Below, one piece after another: positions 33,864 through 38,717 of a stretch of 38,717 bases of DNA; within the stretch, counting starts at the first letter, position 1; every line of letters begins with the position of its first letter. The stretch is from Hydrogenothermaceae bacterium (GTDB taxonomy: Bacteria; Aquificota; Aquificia; Aquificales; Hydrogenothermaceae), in NCBI GenBank assembly GCA_026984355.1, contig JALSSG010000195.1:1-38717 (forward strand), given 5' to 3'. Under the pieces are notes generated by a model that saw nothing but the letters and a program-made list of their open reading frames with translations, did no database searches and was not told where the DNA came from. The translations under genes were made by a program, and so were the position numbers.

Positions 33864-33892
33864 TTAATAATAACCTTATTTTATGATGTTAA
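33864..33892 (-). promoter_or_regulatory. Promoter of the tauE-mqnA-mnmC unit
   Basis: TTAACA, 17-base spacer, TATTAA on the minus strand. A palindrome TTAATCATTAA (33889-33899) overlaps the -35 side and could be an operator. Confidence 0.5.
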
Positions 33893-33926
33893 TCATTAAA
33901 GGTCAGAATTATAATAACCGAATAAT

Positions 33927-33946
33927 ATTGTTTTTTCTCAAACAAT
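33927..33946. promoter_or_regulatory. Inverted repeat upstream of the efflux operon
   Basis: ATTGTTT and AAACAAT, 7-bp arms with a 6-base centre, about 50 bases upstream of the -35 box of the efflux promoter. Suited to binding a dimeric regulator; none is encoded nearby. Confidence 0.35.
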
Positions 33947-33994
33947 GATTTATGCTAGTTTGAATAAATAATGTTAACTAAGTATAAAAAAGTA

Positions 33995-34023
33995 TTGTAA
34001 AGAATATAAGAATATGCTAATAT
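33995..34023 (+). promoter_or_regulatory. Promoter of the RND efflux operon
   Basis: TTGTAA, 17-base spacer, TAATAT, with TG one base before the -10 box (extended -10). The start site should be near 34030. Confidence 0.65.
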
Positions 34024-34028
34024 TATAT

Positions 34029-34050
34029 AGAAACATCGAAAGATGTTTCT
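34029..34050 (+). promoter_or_regulatory. Hairpin at the 5' end of the efflux mRNA
   Basis: AGAAACATC and GATGTTTCT form a perfect 9-bp stem closed by a GAAA tetraloop. It begins at the predicted transcription start and ends ten bases before GGAGG. 5'-terminal hairpins of this sort protect mRNA from decay; no T tract follows, so it is not a terminator. Confidence 0.6.
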
Positions 34051-34072
34051 TAACACGCTGGAGGTTTATAAG

Positions 34073-35596
34073 ATGAAGCGGAATTGGGCATTTTTACTTT
34101 TTGTAGCCCTAATATTTAGCGGAATATCTGTTGCCCAACAGAAACAAAATAGAGTACACAGAGTTTCACCAGTAAAGTTAACGTTAGAAGAAGCTATAAA
34201 TCAGGCTCTAAAACATAACTATGAACTAAAAGCTAAAGAAAAGGAAGTAAAGTCTAAAAAATACGAATACAAAGCTGTTTTTGGAAATCTATTTCCTAAA
34301 ATAACCTTTTCTATGCTTGCACTAAAAACAAATAACCCTGGATGGGGAGCTTTCTATAAAGTTTTGCAAAAAGATGTTAGTTTGAAAACTTTTGGTAGAT
34401 ATATGGACATGAGAGATGCTAAAGTTCTTCTTCAGATTCCTAATATGGGATTTGGAACATTTATAGAAGGATTTCCAGTATTTGGTGGGTTTTTTGGAGA
34501 TGTGCTACCTGATTTTCAACAGGGATATGAAATAATAAAGTCAGAACCAGACTATCCATGGACTGGTAATTTTTCTATTAAGTTTGAAGTTAAACAACCT
34601 TTATATACAGGTGGAAAGCTACTTACTGGTCTTGGAATAAGGAAAAAGGATTATTTAGCAACAAAAAGAGAACTAACAAGGTCTAAAGAAAAAGCTATAT
34701 ACGATACTTCAAAAGCATTTTATGGAGCACTTTTGGCAAAGGAAGCTATAGAGCTAGCCAGACAGGCATATAAAGCAGCAGAGAGACACTATAGAACAGC
34801 TCTACAAATGCATCAAAATGGACTTGCAGTTTTTGCTGATGTGCTAAGAGCAAAGGTTTATATGCTGGAAGCAAGAAGTAGAATTACAGAAGCAAAAAAT
34901 AACTATCTCATAGCTAAAAGAGGCTTGTTGCTTGCTATGGGCATGGAAAATTTAGACCCGAGAGACATAGATGTACAGGGAAGGTTGATATGTGAAACAG
35001 TAAAACAACCTGTTACCTATTACCAGGATTATGCAATGAAGCACAGGTCAGACCTTATAGCTATGAGAAAAAAAGTAGATATCTCCAAGGATATGATAAA
35101 AATGCAACTTGCAGCCTTTAAACCGGAAGTAGGATTGTTTTATAACTATGAAACATTTAGTAATGTGCTTGGAAGAGTAGATAGAAGAACCGGATACCAT
35201 ACATATGGTATTGGTCTTGATTGGGTAGTATTTAATGGTCTTCAAAGGGTTTATAAATATAAAGCAGCAAAGTCAACTTATAAAAGATATAGACATGGAG
35301 AAAAGGGATTTGAGGAGTTTATAAAATTTAATGTATACAAAGCATATGAACAAATGCTAATACATAGAAAAAAACTCATGACAGCTAAAGAAAATCTAAA
35401 CTATGCAAAAGAAGTACTTAAAATTACAGAAAATAGCTATAGAAATCAATTGGTATCTATAATTGATTTACTGGATACACAAACAATGTATGATAAAATC
35501 AAATTTGATTATGCTAAAGCAAATCATGATTGTCAGGTTGCAGTCTTAGAACTTAAATATCAATCAGGAATGCTTATGGAGGGTTTTGAGCAATGA
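34073..35596 (+). CDS. TolC-family outer-membrane efflux protein
   Basis: 507 residues: Sec signal peptide (cleavage expected near SVA-QQ, about residue 22), then two outer-membrane-efflux repeats. LTLEEAINQALKHNYELKAKEKEVKSKKYEY starts the first coiled region, and the second repeat ends with VSIIDLLDTQTMYDKIKFDYAKANHDC. About 90 residues rich in Gly/Phe after the first helix (GFGTFIEGFPVFGGFFGDV) are unusual. I start at the ATG eight bases after GGAGG, not at the ATG ten codons upstream inside the hairpin region. First gene of the efflux operon, overlapping the adaptor gene by four bases. Confidence 0.9.
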   Translation: MKRNWAFLLFVALIFSGISVAQQKQNRVHRVSPVKLTLEEAINQALKHNYELKAKEKEVKSKKYEYKAVFGNLFPKITFSMLALKTNNPGWGAFYKVLQKDVSLKTFGRYMDMRDAKVLLQIPNMGFGTFIEGFPVFGGFFGDVLPDFQQGYEIIKSEPDYPWTGNFSIKFEVKQPLYTGGKLLTGLGIRKKDYLATKRELTRSKEKAIYDTSKAFYGALLAKEAIELARQAYKAAERHYRTALQMHQNGLAVFADVLRAKVYMLEARSRITEAKNNYLIAKRGLLLAMGMENLDPRDIDVQGRLICETVKQPVTYYQDYAMKHRSDLIAMRKKVDISKDMIKMQLAAFKPEVGLFYNYETFSNVLGRVDRRTGYHTYGIGLDWVVFNGLQRVYKYKAAKSTYKRYRHGEKGFEEFIKFNVYKAYEQMLIHRKKLMTAKENLNYAKEVLKITENSYRNQLVSIIDLLDTQTMYDKIKFDYAKANHDCQVAVLELKYQSGMLMEGFEQ

Positions 35597-36762
35597 AGAA
35601 AATACTTAGATTTTTAATCATATTCTTTATACCAGTAGCATTTTTCGTATTATGGCTTGCAGGATTCTTTAATGAAAAAGTACCACCAGGAGAAGAGTTA
35701 AAGAATATAAAAGTAGTTACAGGTGTTGAAACTATGAAAATCCAAACTGTTAGACTTCCTGAATTATATCAAGCTGACGGTATGATAACTTCAGATGAGA
35801 ATGCAAAAGTAGCTACAAAAATTATGGCAGAAATTGAAAGAATAGAAGTAGATGAAGGAGATTTTGTAAAAAAAGGTCAGATACTGGCAATATTAGATGA
35901 TAGTGATATTGTACAAAGAATAAAACAGGCAGAAGCAGGATTAGAAGAAATAGCCAAAGCTAGACAGGAAGCTTTAGCAGGTAAAAGAGCAGCAGAACAG
36001 GCATATAGATTTGCAAAAAGAACTTATGAAAGATTTAAAAATCTGTACCTTCAAAACTCCATATCAAAACAGCAATTAGAAGAGATAGAAACCAAAATGA
36101 TTGGTGCAAAATCACAACTAGATGCGATTATTGCAAAACTAAAACAGTTAGATGCTAAAGAAAAACAAGTAAGAGCCCAATTAAAACTAGCAAAAGTAAT
36201 GTTAAGTTATACCATTGTAAGGTCACCATTTGATGGATATGTCCTTAAAAAACTAAAAGATGTAGGAGATATGGCTACTCCAGGGTATCCTATATTTGTT
36301 ATAGGAAATACAGATTTTGTATACTATGCTCAACTTGATGAATCTTTACTTCCATATGTAAAACTTGGTCAAGAAGTAACAGTACACATAGTTAATCTTG
36401 GAAAAACTGTAAAAGGAAAAATCATTGAATTAAATCCAAATATAGACCCTAAAAATAGAAGTTTCTCCATAAAAGTGAAAATACCTCAGCTAAAAGGTTT
36501 ATCATCAGGTATGTATGGAGTATTAAATCTTACAATAAAAGGTAGAGAAAAAATAATAATTCCTAAGTCTGCTGTCATAGAATGGAATCAATTAAAAGCT
36601 GTATATAAAGTTGGAACTGATAACATCATAAGATTAACCTATGTAAAACTTGGAGAGGATTATGGAAATGAAGTTGAGGTTATAGCAGGCTTAGAAGAAG
36701 GTGATGTAATCATAATAAGAAATGTAGAAAAAGCCTGTGATGGATGTAAGTTGGGAGGATAA
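35593..36762 (+). CDS. RND efflux periplasmic adaptor (HlyD/AcrA type) with C-terminal CxxC
   Basis: 389 residues: an N-terminal membrane anchor (about 5-26), lipoyl half (ATKIMAEIERIEVDEGDFV), a long coiled coil (about 110-205), second lipoyl half (VRSPFDGYVLKKLKDVGDMA), beta barrel and a membrane-proximal domain. The chain ends in EKACDGCKLGG; Cys382 and Cys385 form a CxxC tail not usual for adaptors and could bind metal. It bridges the pump and the TolC-like channel. Starts on a four-base overlap with the channel gene. Confidence 0.92.
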   Translation: MKKILRFLIIFFIPVAFFVLWLAGFFNEKVPPGEELKNIKVVTGVETMKIQTVRLPELYQADGMITSDENAKVATKIMAEIERIEVDEGDFVKKGQILAILDDSDIVQRIKQAEAGLEEIAKARQEALAGKRAAEQAYRFAKRTYERFKNLYLQNSISKQQLEEIETKMIGAKSQLDAIIAKLKQLDAKEKQVRAQLKLAKVMLSYTIVRSPFDGYVLKKLKDVGDMATPGYPIFVIGNTDFVYYAQLDESLLPYVKLGQEVTVHIVNLGKTVKGKIIELNPNIDPKNRSFSIKVKIPQLKGLSSGMYGVLNLTIKGREKIIIPKSAVIEWNQLKAVYKVGTDNIIRLTYVKLGEDYGNEVEVIAGLEEGDVIIIRNVEKACDGCKLGG

Positions 36763-36764
36763 GA

Positions 36765-38717
36765 ATGAAATTAGGGATAGCAGGAAGTATAGCTAAGTTT
36801 TTCATAAAATCTAAATTAACTCCAATATTAGGTCTTACAGCAATTTTACTAGGTATATTTGCAGTAATTACCACACCTAAAGAAGAAGAACCACAGATTG
36901 TGGTTCCTATGATTGACATATTAGTACCTTTCCCTGGAGGAGAAGCCAGAGAAATTAACCAGCTCGTAGTAAAACCATTAGAAAAACTTATGTGGGAAAT
37001 ACCAGGAGTAGAATACGTTTATTCTTATGCTGGTGAAGGATTTGGTATGACCACAGTAAGATTTTTTGTAGGAACAGACCCAGAATATGCCCTCGTTAGA
37101 CTTTATAGTAAACTGATGTCAAACTACCATAAAATGCCTCCAGGAGCTTTAAATCCAATAGTACAGGACTATTCAATTAACGACGTGCCTATTTTAGCAA
37201 TTACTTTATATAGTGATAAGTATACATCTTATGAAATAAGAAGAGTAGCAGAAGTAGTGGAAGATGAGGTTAAGAAATTAACTAATGTTTCAAGGTCTTT
37301 TATTCTTGGCTCAGAATCAAAAAAGTACATTATATACTTTGACCCAGCAAAGTTAAATGCTTACAAAATATTACTTCCGCAATTAGTTGAAGCTATAAAA
37401 ACTGCTAATGTATCTTTAGTTGCAGGAGAGTTTGACAAAACAAACTATAGATTTAAGCTTAGAGCTGGTAAGTTCTTTAAAAATAAAAGAGATATAGAAA
37501 ATCTTATCGTTACTGTTTATCATAACAGACCAATATATTTAAAAGACGTTGCTACTGTTGTAGAAGGCGAAGGTGAAATAGATAATTATGTTCAGTTCGG
37601 ATGGGGACCACAGGGAGAAGGAGATATTAACAAACTATATAATGCTGTAACTATTGCAGTAGCTAAGAAAAAAGGCAGTAATGCTGTAGTTATAGCAGAA
37701 AAAATCATAGAAAAACTAAAAGAGATGGAAGGTGAAGTCATACCTCATGATATACACGTAAAAATCACAAGAAACTATGGTGAAACTGCTAATGAAAAAG
37801 CAATGGAACTTATTGAACACCTTCTCATTGCTACATTCTCTGTTGTACTTCTTATAGCGTTTGCACTTGGATGGAAAGAAGCAATAATTGTAGCATTTAC
37901 AGTTCCTACTACACTATCTATAGCTTTATTCCTTAGTGAAATGTATGGATTTACACTTAATAGGGTTACTCTTTTTGCTCTAATCTTTGCTATAGGTATA
38001 TTGGTTGATGATGCTATTGTTGTTATAGAAAATATCCATAGATGGTTTGAAGAAGGAAAAGAAGAAGACCCAGAAGTAGCTGCAGTAAAGGCTACAGATG
38101 AGGTAGGAAACCCTACAATATTAGCAACATTTACAGTTATTGTTGCTCTAATGCCAATGGCATTTGTTTCTGGTATGATGGGTCCTTATATGAGACCTAT
38201 ACCTATTAATGCTTCTGTTGCTATGTTCTTCTCCATGATAGTTGCTTTCATATTGACACCTTATATGGCTCTTAGATTGTTAAAAAAGGTTCACAAACCT
38301 AAACCAGCAGAAGAAAAGGCAAAAGAATTTGAGGCAAGAGCAGGAATTATATCTCTCTTACTGGAAAAAATATATCTACCATTATTTGAAAGTAGACTAA
38401 AAAGATGGTTATTTTTAGGACTTATAGGCTTATTAATGGCAATTTCTGTAGGTTTACTTGTAAGTAGGATAGTCCTTGTAAAAATGCTACCTTATGATAA
38501 TAAAAGTGAACTTTTTGTAGTTCTTGATATGCCAGAAGGGACAACTCTTCAAGGAACTTACGATGTAGTAAAAGATATAGCTTCATATATTAAAACAGTT
38601 AGAGAAGTTGAAAACTATGTACTATATGTTGGTACTCCAGCTCCATTTGATTTTAATGGTCTTGTAAGACACTACTATTTAAGAAATGGAAAAAATCAAG
38701 CAATGATAAAGATAAAT
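36765..38717 (+). CDS. RND efflux pump, inner-membrane subunit (3' end beyond window)
   Basis: 651 codons are open; about 1000 or more are expected. First membrane segment about 20-36, a large periplasmic porter domain, then a cluster of membrane segments from about 345. The TM4 stretch FAIGILVDDAIVVIENIHRW carries the paired Asp of the proton relay, as in hydrophobe/drug (HAE-type) pumps and unlike the DA pair of heavy-metal (CzcA) pumps. ATFTVIVALMPMAFVSGMMG follows. GGGAGG is six bases before the ATG and the adaptor stop is two bases away. Substrate unknown. Confidence 0.92.
   Translation, partial: MKLGIAGSIAKFFIKSKLTPILGLTAILLGIFAVITTPKEEEPQIVVPMIDILVPFPGGEAREINQLVVKPLEKLMWEIPGVEYVYSYAGEGFGMTTVRFFVGTDPEYALVRLYSKLMSNYHKMPPGALNPIVQDYSINDVPILAITLYSDKYTSYEIRRVAEVVEDEVKKLTNVSRSFILGSESKKYIIYFDPAKLNAYKILLPQLVEAIKTANVSLVAGEFDKTNYRFKLRAGKFFKNKRDIENLIVTVYHNRPIYLKDVATVVEGEGEIDNYVQFGWGPQGEGDINKLYNAVTIAVAKKKGSNAVVIAEKIIEKLKEMEGEVIPHDIHVKITRNYGETANEKAMELIEHLLIATFSVVLLIAFALGWKEAIIVAFTVPTTLSIALFLSEMYGFTLNRVTLFALIFAIGILVDDAIVVIENIHRWFEEGKEEDPEVAAVKATDEVGNPTILATFTVIVALMPMAFVSGMMGPYMRPIPINASVAMFFSMIVAFILTPYMALRLLKKVHKPKPAEEKAKEFEARAGIISLLLEKIYLPLFESRLKRWLFLGLIGLLMAISVGLLVSRIVLVKMLPYDNKSELFVVLDMPEGTTLQGTYDVVKDIASYIKTVREVENYVLYVGTPAPFDFNGLVRHYYLRNGKNQAMIKIN

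Noticed and set aside
33841..34000. AT-rich repeats upstream of the efflux operon as a replication origin
   Set aside because: No DnaA-box cluster (TTATNCACA) is visible and no origin-type genes are near; the repeats are explained by promoters and short inverted repeats.
36765..38717. Heavy-metal (CzcA-type) RND pump
   Set aside because: TM4 carries LVDDAIVVIEN, the drug/hydrophobe-type paired Asp, and not the motif of metal pumps; the adaptor's CxxC tail alone is not enough.

Overview
The window looks like a chromosomal segment of an Aquificota bacterium, most likely the family Hydrogenothermaceae (Sulfurihydrogenibium/Persephonella type). The reasons are AT-rich DNA with AT-rich codon choice, strong AGGAGG-type ribosome binding sites, a citrate-synthase-fold citryl-CoA lyase homologue, a stand-alone MnmC2 methyltransferase, futalosine-pathway MqnA, and many sulfur-metabolism genes. 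This placement is inference from gene content; no database was searched. I see no insertion sequence, prophage, CRISPR array or rRNA gene.

Region 1 (1-7.1 kb, minus strand) is the most unusual part. One promoter drives a secreted two-domain sulfurtransferase. After it come two near-duplicate YeeE/YedE sulfur transporters, a 47-residue membrane peptide, a membrane-anchored rhodanese-like protein whose catalytic Cys position is Ser but which ends in a Gly5-Cys-Leu tail, and a Tat-exported type II DMSO-reductase-family molybdoenzyme cut by the window edge. Two intrinsic terminators lie inside the unit. Together these look like a periplasmic system that mobilises, imports and oxidises or reduces sulfane sulfur.

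Region 2 (7.2-16 kb, minus strand) holds two units. The first is feoA-feoB (ferrous iron uptake), a citryl-CoA lyase homologue and an NtrY-like sensor kinase with no visible response regulator. The second runs from a DUF302 protein through a small secreted protein, phosphofructokinase and SpoVG to ResB (cytochrome c maturation), with tiny gaps or overlaps.

Region 3 (16-23 kb, plus strand) has two small membrane proteins, a phosphohexomutase, an acidic unknown protein and a YbgC thioesterase, followed by the type IV pilus motor pilB-pilT-pilC. Converging on it are a CDGSH Fe-S protein and a small membrane protein that sit just downstream of tRNA-Cys.

Region 4 (23.5-27.8 kb) contains a coiled-coil unknown, then a YIP1-like protein with a complete molybdate uptake operon (modA, a two-module Mop protein, modB, modC), and a fasciclin-domain protein. 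The molybdate importer fits a cell that makes the molybdoenzyme of region 1.

Region 5 (27.8-33.8 kb) has purL and speD fired from overlapping divergent promoters, an out-of-frame leader ORF before speD, an FMN split-barrel protein whose ribosome binding site can pair with the end of speD, and a tauE-mqnA-mnmC unit on the minus strand. Region 6 (34 kb to the end) is a tripartite RND efflux system (outer-membrane factor, adaptor, pump), with the pump cut by the window edge.
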